Below are positions 1-11,784 of a stretch of DNA of 64,000 nt, one piece after another. This stretch comes from Holothuria scabra (lineage: Eukaryota; Echinodermata; Holothuroidea; Aspidochirotida; Holothuriidae). Both the position numbers and the translations under genes were made by a program. Position 1 is the stretch's first letter; every line of letters starts with the position of its first letter. The notes beneath the pieces were generated by a model that saw only the letters and a program-made list of their open reading frames with translations, ran no database searches and was not told the origin of the DNA. Location of the stretch: the NCBI GenBank assembly GCA_037179385.1, contig CM074190.1, positions 5,160,284-5,224,283 on the forward strand, in the 5' to 3' direction.

Positions 1-287
1 AAAAAATAAAAATCATTGGTCATTGAAAAAAGGGGGTTTGTGCTGGGTGTGTCCTTGCTTGTATCCGCTCCCGTAGATGAAGTTTACGATATTTAGAACA
101 GTCAAAGCCTCACAGTCAAGTTAGGGATACGGAATTGAAATTGATTTGAAAATGGTGAAAGTGTTGACTTGAACATCTTTGAGGAATATGGCCTAGCTTA
201 CAGTAGCCAAGGGTACCTGGGCCTTGTTTTCCCATTTACACGTTGTTCCCTGAACTACGCCTACGATCTCGCCATACAACTATTTTT

Positions 288-1175
288 GGGCCCTTGCTCT
301 TTATTATTTATATGAATGATATTACTTTGATTTCTAAAAAAGCAGAAGTTGTACCCTTTGCTGATGATACAAACATTTTCTTCACTGGGAATGACCCTCA
401 TCAACTTGAAAGCAGTATTGTTAATGAACTTAGCCTATTCTCTGAGTGGTTCATGGCAAATAAGCTGTCTCTTAATATCAGTAAGACAAGTTTTATGGTA
501 TTTAATAATATTCATCATCATGTATTCAATATCTCCATAAATGGGCAAAAGCTTGATCCATCCAAAAGTGTAAAATTTCTCGGTGTCATTATTGATTGCA
601 AGCTCACCTGGCAGGAGTACATCAATCATATTTCTTCAAAAATTGCCAGAGGAATCGGAGTAATTGGTAGATTAAGACCTTTGTTGTCAAGGGGTATTCT
701 CCGTACAATTTACCTTACTCTTGTGTATCCTCATCTAATATATTGTTCTACAGTTGGGTCATGTACAAAAACCTCCTACCTTCACAAACTGGTTCTTTTG
801 CAAGAGAGAGTTGTTCGTTATATTTCTTTGTCCGGACCCCGTGACCACACCGGCGAGTTGTATAAGTCTCTTAATCTGTTGAAACTGTTCGATATGATCA
901 ACCTCAACATTGCTTCTTTCACCTATCGTTTCATGCACAGCCTTTTACCGAAATCATTTTCAGAATTCTTCATCAAAACTTCTTCAGTCCACAACTATTT
1001 TACTCGTCAATCTCTTCTCTTGCATACTATTGTTACCCGTACCTCATCCTCACAGTTGACCCTAAGCTACAAAGTTATAAAAGTGTGGAACTCATTACCT
1101 AATTCATTAATTAACAGACCAAGTATAAATTCTTTTCGAAGAGGTTTCACCCAGTACTACATAGCTTTGTACTAA
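288..1175 (+). pseudogene. Reverse transcriptase C-terminal fragment of a LINE
   Basis: The open frame has no stop over about 295 codons. It shows GPLLFIIYMNDI (end of RT motif B region), the catalytic FADD box with downstream TNIF (motif C), the KFLGVIID..LTW motif (motif D/E region), and the C-terminal signature HNYFTRQS followed by YKVIKVWNSLPNSL, which is typical of CR1/Jockey-type elements just before the stop. The endonuclease domain and the first RT motifs are missing, so the copy cannot be autonomous. The in-frame sequence before GPLLF is not RT-like and there is no convincing ATG, so this is a dead truncated copy rather than a host gene. The intact frame suggests a fairly young insertion. 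Confidence 0.85.
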
Positions 1176-1640
1176 TTCTTCAGTTGTCTTCATCATCATT
1201 TTTTATAAGGTTAAAACTTCATGGTTGACTTTTCGTACTGTTCAAGTGCATGCATCATACATGTTTCTGTCACTATGCGTATTTTGTTTGTGGGAAGCCT
1301 AGGGCTTTCATGGGTGGGAGGGGGGCCGGGGAAGGGGGCAGGGTTGTTAGGAGGGGTTTTGTAAGGGTTAGTTCTGGTCTTGTATTCTTATTCATTACTA
1401 TTCCCTTTAGTTTATTGAATTTTCTGTCTTTTTTATTTTTCTTTTTGCTTATTTGTGTTTGCTAAATAACTACTTTAGGTAACTTGCTTTTGTTGTTTTG
1501 GGGAGTAGAACTCTCGACAAGCCCCTCTGGGTTTTTTAGTTTTACTTCCATCTACTTCAGTGTTATGTATGTACTGTATTCATTACGTTTGTGTATCCAT
1601 ACAGTTTCATGATGTAGAAAAACAAATAAACGAAACGAAA
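288..1640 (+). mobile_element. 5'-truncated non-LTR retrotransposon (LINE) with 3' UTR
   Basis: The element starts abruptly inside the reverse transcriptase domain (at the GPLLF motif near 288), runs through the C-terminal part of the reading frame to a stop at 1173-1175, then has about 465 bp of TG/T-rich 3' UTR ending in an A-rich tail of short AAACAAAT / AAACGAAACG units near 1617-1640. Abrupt 5' truncation with an intact 3' end is the usual product of target-primed reverse transcription. Sequence before 288 shows no RT homology. The clade looks CR1/Jockey-like from the motif style, but I cannot fix it by eye. Confidence 0.85.
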
Positions 1641-2040
1641 CCTTTGTCCCGGTATTTTGAATTAAAGAAAAATTCGTCCACGGGCAATGTAGGCTTGTTG
1701 GATCTAACTGTCAGAGTTTCCGTCACAGGGAGGTAAGGGGGGAGTTGTCCCCCTCTTTCCAGACGAAGGCGGATAAAATCTTCCCTTTCATTTCCGCTAC
1801 AATTGAAAAAAGACAGTATCTTGGTTTCTTATTTAAAAAAAAAAAGCTTTTGCAATGGTGTTTCAAACTTACATGTACATATTGAAATAAATGGCATTTA
1901 AAACCCTACAACTTGCACCCTACAGGGCCTTGAAGCAAGCTTTTGTCAACCTGATTCCACGTGTAACTTAAGGCTAGGACAACATCAGTTTGGACTAAAG
2001 TAGTAATAAATTACCCCTTTATGTGTTTCTGGTGGAGTCC

Positions 2041-2470
2041 CTGACTGTGTGTGTGTGTGTATGCGTATGTTTTTGGTGTAAAACGGGAACATGAGCCTTT
2101 TTTTCTCCGGGCAAGTGTGGATACACCTGCAAGTGGGGATATCCCCACTTGCCAAATGCAAAATTAGCCATGAAATTGAATTGCTCACGTTTCAAGGATG
2201 TATCACAGCAAGTGTGAAGCATTTTGGAGTTTTCCCCAGTTTCAATGTGATGGACCTAACATTGGGTGAAAAACCGTGGGCCGGTGCATGGGTGTATGTG
2301 TATCTGTGTTGTACCAGTAAATCGGGGACATGAGCGTTTTTTCCCCTAGTCAAGTGTCGATACACCCAAAGTGGGGATATCCACGTTTTCATGGTTAAAA
2401 AAATGTGTCCCCAATTGACGGTCAAAACATGTATGGGTGTGTGTGTGCGAGGTTTATAGCATGTGCCATA
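2041..2470. repeat. Imperfect GT-rich tandem repeat, about 240-bp unit
   Basis: Two diverged units sit head to tail. Each has a TG-rich lead (2045-2060, 2285-2310), then a CGGGGACATGAGC-like core (GGGAACATGAGC near 2085, GGGGACATGAGC near 2326), TTTTTTC, a CAAGTGT..ATACACC motif (2111-2130, 2351-2368) and GTGGGGATATCC (2134, 2372). A third partial unit begins with GGGTGTGTGTGTGCG near 2435. A C-run follows at about 2488-2505. No coding potential is seen. Confidence 0.6.
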
Positions 2471-2599
2471 GTCATAGTACCACCTCTCCACCCCCCCCCC
2501 CCCCCATTTGTCAATAGCAGCAGATTGATGACTAGCGTGGAACCTTCCTTGATCAGTGGACTGCGGACTAGGTACAGAAGCTGTCCGATTTGATGTATT

Positions 2600-5500
2600 G
2601 GTAGACCTATAGAGCTTTTAGAAACAAGTGCGCATTCATTCCGTGTATTACCATAGGTGGAACCATCTTTGGGAGGGGAACCATGCCTCCGTTTAACTTT
2701 GGAGAGATATTCCTATTTCTACTGGAAGCCAATAAAGTAATAAACTATGCAATCTCGACGACTATCGTCGACCGTATACCCCTATTATTTCATTCTCAAG
2801 TAATATAAAAAACACAAAACAGTTTGCAATGCTCTCAATAAAACTCACTTTGAAAATTGAAAAATTTTAGTAGCACGTCTTTCACAAGTTCTAAATTCAT
2901 GTACTAGGTGAAAACCAAGCAACTACCAAAAATATATAGCATTTATTTTTGAAAGCCTTCGCGATTGTCGTGGCTTCATGAGGGGTTCAAGTGTGGTGTC
3001 AGTGGAGGCAGGGGGTGACCACCCCTATATGTGCAAGACACTGTGACAAGAGAAGGAAAAGAGAAGAACTGAAGCACCCAAGCATGCTTTCCCCTATCAA
3101 AATACTCTGGCGCTTTTCGTGGCGATTACGGGTAGGGTGACGGGGACATGGCCCCACTTAATATTTTTTGAGGGGGAACGTCGTATCAAATTTCCAACTA
3201 ATACTTTGAGGCATGAGGCAAAAATATGTACCGATTTAATATTTGTTGTATTCAATGGGCTAATCAAGATATTTGGCAATTGATGTGACATGTAGTCTTC
3301 ATTTTTTTAGCATTTTATTGTTAATTTTAACGTTTTCCGCGCTGCTCACGCTTTTCTTCTCAGTTGCATTTAATTTAAACAGTTTATGCGACTTTCAGAT
3401 ATTATAATTGCACAAAAGTAATTTTTGAAGACAACCTCTAAGAATTCTTGCGCATGTCATTCCATGCACCTGGTGAGATCATATCATCACTTCATTTTTT
3501 GCTGCTGTTTGGAAGATTCTTTATTCAGACAAAACATGATATTGTGAAAAAATGTTAAGTGTCTCAGTGACAAGTTTAGGATAGTGGAAGAGGCTTGTAC
3601 TCCACAATCCGGTGCCGTCATTTTTCATCCCAAGTACATTTTTTAGAATCACATCTCATCCTACCCCTCTCCTCAGCTTTCAAAACGGATTAAAACCCAG
3701 TGTAATCAATTTTGTTTGTCGTATACGATAACAAGAACGAGAAGGAACAAATGAACGAGTGGGAACGTGCTACCAAGATTTTTAATTAAAAATACTTGCA
3801 CCGCAGTAGGAATGTTACTTACAAAAAGCGCCAAATTGACTAAACACCGTTTCTTATTAATTAATTCAAAATAAAAAAAAAAGGGGGGGGGTATCATAAA
3901 CCAATTTGTATCTGCGCCTTTTTAAAAGGTTAAAACCTTTTAACAGGGAATGGTGACCCCAGCACAGGAACATTCCGACAGTGATGTTTGCCTTCTTCCC
4001 CAACAAATGTTTTTCTGGTTACGGGCCGGATGAATAAGGTTCTTAAGAGGCAAGATTAAAACGCCTTTTTTTGCAGAAATATTTGAATTCCATTACCCAC
4101 AACTCCTGGCACGCCAGTCTTGTCTAGTGTCTACCTCTACGTATTAAAAAAATGAATGAAAATTTATTAGGGGTAGTAATTGAGCTTTTTCCTGGAGGTT
4201 ATTGTGAGAAAAGGCAATTTCAACAGGATGTGTTCCTGTCAGCATTTCTGTTTTGACTCCTGTTTTCAATTAACCTAGAGCAGTTATTGTTTTTGTAGAA
4301 GCGATTCGACGTCTATATTAAGTCAATTCAACGTCACATCTTGTACCACAAGGGGTTCCCCGATTTGTCATTCGATAACTCAACTGTAACCAGGGACCTA
4401 AACGATCTTTTATGTATGTTAACTGAGCGTGAGGCTTGAGCTTGTCAATATTCTGCTGATTAAATGGTTGTAGAAACTTCGGTCAACGAATGTCATAAGT
4501 TTAATTATGTGCATTTTGATTGAAACGTGGGGAATGTGACTGTCACGCTCACATTTCAACAGAACGCAACGTAATCTTTCCATAACCTTTCTGTGAAGCA
4601 TTTAATGTATTTTAAGCATAAAAGAGGGTTTTAAAAAGTTTTAACCCAAGGAACGATATCAAACTTCTCAGAATATCACCAATTTGAAAGCGCTTAATCG
4701 CAATTACATTCTTATATGGTTTCCGTAGCCACACAAAAAAGTGCAAGAAATATTTAGCTGATTGGGAAAGAGCAAGGAAGTTACTGTGTCCCGTTGCTTT
4801 GAATAGCGCCCATATTCTGATATTCGGCAACTTAAGAAAAAAAAAACGTATAAAAACTCTGAATAGCTCTTTGTAGGGAGATCGATGATGGATGTTATAA
4901 ACATTGAAGATTTACCAAATAACCTGACAGAAGGCACGGACACAGCATTTAAGTTTAACACGTAGTATGTTATTTCCTATGTAACCTCCTGAACCTTCGT
5001 GGAAACTGAAACACGAAAATCATCACAATTACCAAACACAATATTACGAACTATACATGCAAACATCAAATACAAAAATAGTTTATCGAAAAGTTACAAA
5101 ACTACAAAATATACTCTATAAACATAATAGAAAGTCACAACTTACACGTTTCGAAGCCCTTTTGGCAATAAATTACTGTCCTTCTCTCACGCATTTACCG
5201 ATCCAAGAATAAGCCAAATCCCGACAAATATTACCAAATTATGGCATCTAAAGGTGAAGTACAGAACACGGAAAATCTAAACGTACCTCTTTGGCTTCTC
5301 TAGGGATAACACCTACGGCACTGTATCTGCCACTCCAGTCAGTGATATGCAAACTGTTCATCTCCCATGGTATGATGAGACTGGGGGTAGGTCTGGATAG
5401 TAATACGAAAGGTATGTGAGCTACCTTTTATACCTAGCGAATGCCAGCTGGGAATTTAATGTATATGAGAGTGTAGACTGAGGGTCATGGTTCATGGGAC

Positions 5501-7860
5501 AAAGGGCGAATAAGTTTCTGTAAACAAGAGGGCAGCGTCTACTGTATATTAACTTAAAAACTAACATTTACACTCTGATTTTTTTACTGAACAGGCACAA
5601 AGTTATCGCAAAATATTCTTTGCGTTTCAGTAAATTTCTGTTTGAAATGAGCCATGGTAATTGAGCTTGAATGGGAGGCTGAATGCCCCACCCCATCTGA
5701 TTTTGGGAGATAACTGTTTGTTTTGCAATCAACTCAAAAGGCCATAGGAACTTCAAAGATAAAGTTTCTTATCACATGAATTTAAAGCAACTTCGGTCAC
5801 GGAAGTTTAGGTTTTGTAACTGCGGCACTCTACAAGTAGAACAGAGTCGAAAGGTGTACAAAACAAAGGTGAAGTAACAAAATCTCAGGTAATTGCTATC
5901 TTCAATATCAATTGTGTAGAACCCCCCCCCCCCCTTTTTTTTTTTTTAAATAAAACTGTACATAATGGTTGTAAGTTAGAAAATCGTGCTCTTAATTCTT
6001 TCTCTCCAAAAAATAACATCAATTAAATAGATCAGAAGGCCAATTTTGTTGCGGTGTCGAACTTAACGTTACAACGATCTCCGCATCAATACATCAGGGG
6101 GAATTACGAGATGTCAACATGAAAAAATGGCGCAAATTGTCGAGTTTGTCGTGTTACGTACAATAGTCTTATCTCTACATCACAGCAGTTTGTTTATTTT
6201 TTTTCGTGACCTGGGACTGTAAGTCGCCAAGCAGACAAAATGCCGCAAATTTTCATGTTGACTGGTAAAACCGATCTCAATATTTACTGTAGGCCTTCTA
6301 CGTCATCGAGACAGTTTACTGCTGCAGAGTTCTGTATCGTGGTCACGGTGTCGGACTTGCTGAAAGAGGGTCAACTTAAGGTTTCCTAATGTCATTTCCG
6401 GTTGAATTAGGGATCGCGGTTTTTCTTGATTTTCTGTGCGCTTAGCCCCAGCTAATGGTGGCGCTACGCTCAGACAGTGTTTTGGGCCAAACAACATCTT
6501 TTGATTTGGCTTAGCAACCTTAAGGAATGCCAACCCCTGCTGTCTGAAGTGCCAGGATTTTTCAAAGTTCCTTGTTTATGACGGTGGCGCTCCGATAAGA
6601 TAGTATCTCGAGGAGGATAACATTTTCCGGGCTGAAATTCTTCTGCCTCCCAAATGAAATATCCCTGTAACCCTATGTTTGATGATGTGTTGGAGCATCC
6701 ACTTGTTACATCGAGGACGTAGGGTGTTTCCCACGTTGTGTCGTATTTAAAAACTGTAAATGGGACTTTGCCGTTTTGCGGGATGCTCCGAATAAACCAG
6801 AGAGAAGCAAAAAATAAAAATAAATAAAATAAGATGAAATCCCCGTGACCAAAAGTATGAAAAACAGAGTGCCTGTGCCGCTAGATTGTTAGAGGTAGAC
6901 ACGTTAAGCCCCAAACCAACCGACCAATCGGATCGTCTGCTGTTATATTTTTACAGTTTTTAGCTTCCTGATGCAACAAGTGCTGTGGAAACTGTGTACA
7001 AGGAAAGCTTTTGCAGAAAGAAACCTGTTTCATACGAAAAATGGTAGGCTTTACAAATGTAAGTTTTGGTCCGTTGTAATTTATGCCTCAACTTTCAACC
7101 TCCAGCTTTAACCTACCAGCACCACATGGCTACAGCCTTTTTTGCAAGTTGTGGGTCACTTGTCTAACACGGTCTTAAAATCGGTATATCTAACCGGAAA
7201 ACCGTGAGCGACAACTTCGCCCTTGTCTAAACGAACTGGCACGGAGTGCCTGATACCTCTTCGTGATAATAACGACAGAACCGTTAAATAAAATTGTAGA
7301 GGAGCTATATAAATATACAGTTTTTAAAATAATTACGTGTTTTGGTTGAAAAAAGTTGATATTTGTGTTCACCTTTTGACAACACTTTTTTCCTTTTGAT
7401 CTTTTCTCTGTGTCAAAAGGGCTTTGTAGCAAAACCGCAAATTCTTGTAACCTTTGAATCCTTAATACAAAAGTCTGGTGTAAACCGTACCAGAATGGCA
7501 CCTTGTTCTGATTTGACTTGCTAACCACAATCCACAACGGTCACGTTTCGCTTTAACAGTCTTTGGTAACTGCGATCTAGTTTTATGGGTAAAAAAGGAA
7601 TGAGGCTTGATTTCTTGGGTTGTTCAACGATTTATAACCCTTTACGTTTACGCTAGCCATTGGATTAGTAAGGTTCCGTTTAATACTGCAATAGGAGCCC
7701 ATATCTGTCGAAAATAATTGATAAAATCTTATCTGTACCATGACTTTTTCCAGATACAAGATTATCTTGCTGTCACATGGCTTAGATTTTGATGTGTCGT
7801 AAATGAGAATTATAAGTCTGCTTAGTTTTCTATCTGACCAGATATAAGCCCCGTTTCTTT
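2600..7860. other. Gene-free stretch with no recognised feature
   Basis: Only short random open frames are seen, none with a recognisable domain or supported splice structure. There are homopolymer runs (for example C then T near 5922-5947). A module near 6425-6490 (GTGCGCTTAGCCCCAGC then ATGGTGGCGCT) resembles sequence at 23,450, 27,965 and 29,240 and is probably transposon-derived. Confidence 0.5.
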
Positions 7861-7870
7861 ATCAGATATG

Positions 7871-7922
7871 GGCCAGATTCGAAATACATACCCGACTAAT
7901 GTATGGAATTTCAAATCTGGCC
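7871..7922. other. Compact hairpin, about 20-bp stem
   Basis: GGCCAGATTCGAAATACATA at 7871-7890 is followed, after a loop of about 10 nt, by its near-complement ending AATCTGGCC at 7922. The stem has one G-T or C-T type mismatch and a small 2-nt bulge. It could be a foldback remnant or a structured RNA; nothing here shows it is transcribed. Confidence 0.5.
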
Positions 7923-8192
7923 AAAATCATCTGGATTGTTACTAAGGGACACAACACATTCGTCAAGGATACTCGTTACCAGTGTGTTTACCAAACTACA
8001 GTACCTTTCATATTTATTTTAATGAAGACCCACATGGTTTATAGTGGCGTGGCGTTTTAATAAACAGGAAAGGATAAGAATATCTCCAATGCAACCGAAA
8101 AACTACTTAGAGCTATTATAACCATAAAATTGCTATTATCAAGTAACGAATCTGGAAGAGTCGAATATGCTTAATTCTTTATCCAACTTTAC

Positions 8193-8250
8193 CTTTTTCT
8201 TTTCTACCATGGAGTAAATTTCTTTTTCTTTTCTACCATGGAGTAAATTT
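8193..8250. repeat. 29-bp tandem duplication, two copies
   Basis: The unit CTTTTTCTTTTCTACCATGG plus AGTAAATTT occurs twice back to back with no mismatch visible, so it is a recent local slippage or duplication. No reading frame is associated. Confidence 0.85.
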
Positions 8251-8884
8251 CTCCATGCATCTTTTTCTAGTATTGAGTTGTCTGATTACTTACTCTTAAA
8301 ACATGATGATACTGACAAAGCCCCACAGAACCTGTGCCATCAGCCACATTGAATCGATCCTTCTTAAAATTTTGAGGGATTCTAAACTTGCGCTTATTTT
8401 TTTATAAATGGGTTAGAACAAAATCGACCGTGTAAGAAGCAAGGAAGTGTGACAATATCACCACATCAAGATTGTATTCGACTTCGATGGATATCCTCGC
8501 AGTGTGTAAGTGTGCAAAGAAAGGATTCCAATCATCATGTCTATCATCGCCACCATGAAACCTGTTAAAGCATCAATTAAAACGACCGCTGGTTTGTCTG
8601 AAGTAAACTCTGTAGATTATAAGCTGACATTTGTATTTGCTGCTCCTTTAGATAATAAAACGCAAACTTTATTTTAGTGTGCGTTATTCTATTAATATTT
8701 AACAAAGGTTGCGACGGTCTATCTTCATTACATCACACCAGGGATATGATCAGGTGGGCTACTAATCTTGTACTTAGTAGAAAAGTGACATTCTCGTCCA
8801 ATATGATAGGACTGGGCTCTTAGATTTTGAAGGGATTAAAGGTTATTGAACTTAATCACAAATGACCACAGCGGAAGAGGAGAA

Positions 8885-9634
8885 TACGGAGCCCGTATAG
8901 GGACATGAAAGAAAAAAATCCTTTCGTGCATTCGAAATAGTATTTCGTATCAGAAATACAATTTCGTATATTCGAAATAATTTTTTTTTTTCATTGGGTA
9001 TAGGACCAGAATATTATTCGTCTTTGCGAAACCATACTTACGCGCAAAACAGAACCCGTAAAGAGTCATGCACAAAAAATATTTCGTATATTCGAAATAC
9101 GTTTACGTCGGTACGTCGTTCGTTGGCCTAGGCTAGATATATTCGAAAAACATTTTTTTTTCTTTCATGGAGGTATAGGACCAGAATATTATTCGTCGTT
9201 ACAAAATCATACTTTATGTCAATACCTTTTTTCGCCCAATGGAAGATGAATATGTTGAAGACAACTTCCCCAATGGTAGGAGCTAGCTAGTCTAGCTGTT
9301 AAAAGCTTAACTAATCTGATCTGATGCTTGTAGCCTAGGCCTACGTACGTCGTTCCCACGTAAACGTATAACGGCCTTATTTCTAATCTACGAATTTATT
9401 TATTTATTTATTTTTTGCATGGCTCTTTACGGGCCCTGTTTTTCGCGTAAATATGGCTTCGCAACGGCGAACAATATTCTGGTCCTATTCCACATGAAAG
9501 AAAAATATTTTTTCGAATATACAAAATAATGGTTTCGTAATATACGAAATAATTATTTTGAATGTACGAAATACGGTAATATTTCGAATGTACGAAATAA
9601 TTTTGTTCTTGCATGTCCCTTTACGGACTCCGTA
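8885..9634. mobile_element. Foldback-type element of about 750 bp with long imperfect inverted arms
   Basis: The left end TACGGAGCCCGTATAGGGAC (8885) matches the reverse complement of the right end, which reads GTCCCTTTACGGACTCCGTA up to 9634. The arms of about 200 bp hold several copies of a palindrome-rich module related to TTTCGTATATTCGAAATA (8926-8985, 9085-9100, 9500-9600) and a GGACCAGAATATTATTCGTC module at 9000 and 9180 that reappears inverted near 9470-9485. Flanks GGAGAA and GGGGAA may be a degenerate target duplication. No transposase is encoded. Confidence 0.7.
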
Positions 9635-9639
9635 GGGGA

Positions 9640-11784
9640 ATGCACACTTGGTTTCAACGTAAATCCAACGCATGTATGCATTACACAAGACGGATAGGAA
9701 TATTTGAAGTTAAGAACAACTTGTGAATGAATGGTAGGATATTGAAATTTGACAGGATATTTCACCCTCCATTTATGTTTTCAACTTTTTACGGTAGTGG
9801 ATAACTTAAGGTTACCAGAGCTAGACTATTGGCCTTCAGAGTAATGCATATAAATGGGGTCTTGTTTGGATTAATTGATGCGTCTGTACATAAAAACAAG
9901 AGTGCGACACTTCCAAAAAGGTGGCAAAGAGACCAGCAAGAGCTGAATATTACTTTTGTCTGGACTTTGGACAACCTGCCCGAATGTTGTCTGCGATCCA
10001 AAATTGGCCAGTTAAGGTCACCTCCAAGAGAAGTGTTCAAGACTGTAGACTTGTCTTTAAGGTGTGTTTTGCTTTTCTTACTACACTTTGATGTTTTCGA
10101 TGCCAACCTGAAGTTCGTCGCTTCTTCAGACCAGTCATTTACGTTTCTTGAATGCGTAGGCGTACGAGGTGGAGGGGGGATGCAGGCACTCGCCCTCCCA
10201 ATTCGGCCAAAACAGTTGATCCATTCGAGCAAAACATAATAAAAGGTGCCATTATTCGAGCAAAATTTGCTCTTGCCCTCCCACAAAAATTATCCCCGTA
10301 CGCCAATGCTCAGTGAATGTGCAATGACGTAAAAGACCGTGAATTATAACACAGTACTAGTGCAACATACTATGAATAACCAATTCAAGGAGGTAATACC
10401 TCCTTAAATAGCATGTAGCATTTTTCAAAACCATACAATTATGATACACTTGACCGAAAAGTAATACACACTCCGAATATTACGTTTGAAGCAACTAGAG
10501 AAAAAGGTACAGAAAACGGGACGGCTGATCATGGTCTACAAAATTAATTTTGAATGTATCCAGTATACTCATAATTTCCAAACGTATTACCTTTTATTAA
10601 ACCCAGTGGCGGCTCTATGGGGCATGAGGTTGCATTTGTCCTCCACATTTTGTCGTTGCCTCCAAGTAACCTCAGTTAAGAGTTGGGCAAACTGAATACA
10701 ACAAATAGGTTACCTCTCCAGAGACTAAATTTTTCATCCAGAGATTTGCGTAAACCTAAGCTTGGGCTTGATTTTGCGCTGCGCCCCTAACATTTACCCC
10801 AATATTATCTTTCGCCTTACTTCTGTGCCCCCTCCCCTAATTTTGATATTCTGGTGTAATGCTGACGATCTTACTTCCGAAAATCTGTTTAAAAGGTTTT
10901 AAAAGAGTTGAACAGGTGCAAAAGGTATTTGAGAAAGCAACGGGTTTCATCAGGATTTCAAAACGTTACAAAAGGAACTTGTAAGCTGCATAGGTGTCAC
11001 CTGTAGTGACACGTTTTGCCTTTCAATTTTCAAAAAGGAAATTAAAAATTTGCCTGTTTAGCTGTTGGGACCTGTTCATATATGTTGAAATTTTAACAGG
11101 TATGACAAAAATTTCTCCTGGGACATAAATGTTTTTTGTCATCTTATCACTACTCTTTAACTTGATATACTCAATGAAAATCCTGCTGAAGCGCACTGTT
11201 TAACAAAGTAATTCTTCATTGGAGTTCACTGGTAAGCCAGTTAGTAAATTTCTTGTTCAACGGTGTGCATCAACCCGAAATGACAGAAGAAGATAATGCA
11301 TGCGATGAAAGATTAAAACACTTCATCAACAAAGTAGGAACTATGGTCTACTACCAAAGCAGACAAGATCGAAACATGAGTGGACACATGGGCACCTTCG
11401 GTGTGCAATTACCGCAAAGGACGATGCTTGTCGTCTAAAAAGGAGGGATAGTAAAAGACTGCAGATAGCCAATATGGTTACAGAAAATAATATTCTGTTA
11501 TTTTTTCCAGTCATCTATGTAAATGTCTTTTGTTAACTAAAGTAATGGAGGAATTGCCCTCTTTCGATTTGATGCAAGCAAGCGTTAAGAGAAGACTAGA
11601 AAATGTTGTAATGATTTCATATAGGCCTACAAAACGTATAATAAGGTCAATCTTCATTTCCAGATGTAGAACAATTTTGCTTTCCTTTCCTGTCAACTTC
11701 AACAAGTATTGTGAACAATGCCAGCTCAACTTACTGTTTAACTATGGAGAATTAAATGAAATTTCTTCCCCCAAACTAAGCGTT
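9640..11784. other. Gene-free stretch; possible small inverted-repeat element at 10,157-10,305
   Basis: Open frames of 136 and 165 codons overlap on opposite strands here (9789-10,286) but show no domain, signal peptide or splice support. Part of them lies in a segment bounded by TAGGCGTACGAGG (near 10,158) and its inverted counterpart CCCCGTACGCCA (near 10,302), which looks like a short MITE without a clear target duplication. CAGTGGCGGCTC near 10,606 resembles an hAT-like terminus, but I could not find its partner. Confidence 0.4.

Noticed and set aside
9789..10286. Overlapping open frames of 165 and 136 codons on opposite strands
   Set aside because: No signal peptide, domain, splice sites or repeatable motif; the region partly overlaps a probable MITE, and overlap on both strands points to chance.
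10606..10640. CAGTGGCGGCTC terminus-like sequence
   Set aside because: No inverted partner within a reasonable distance.
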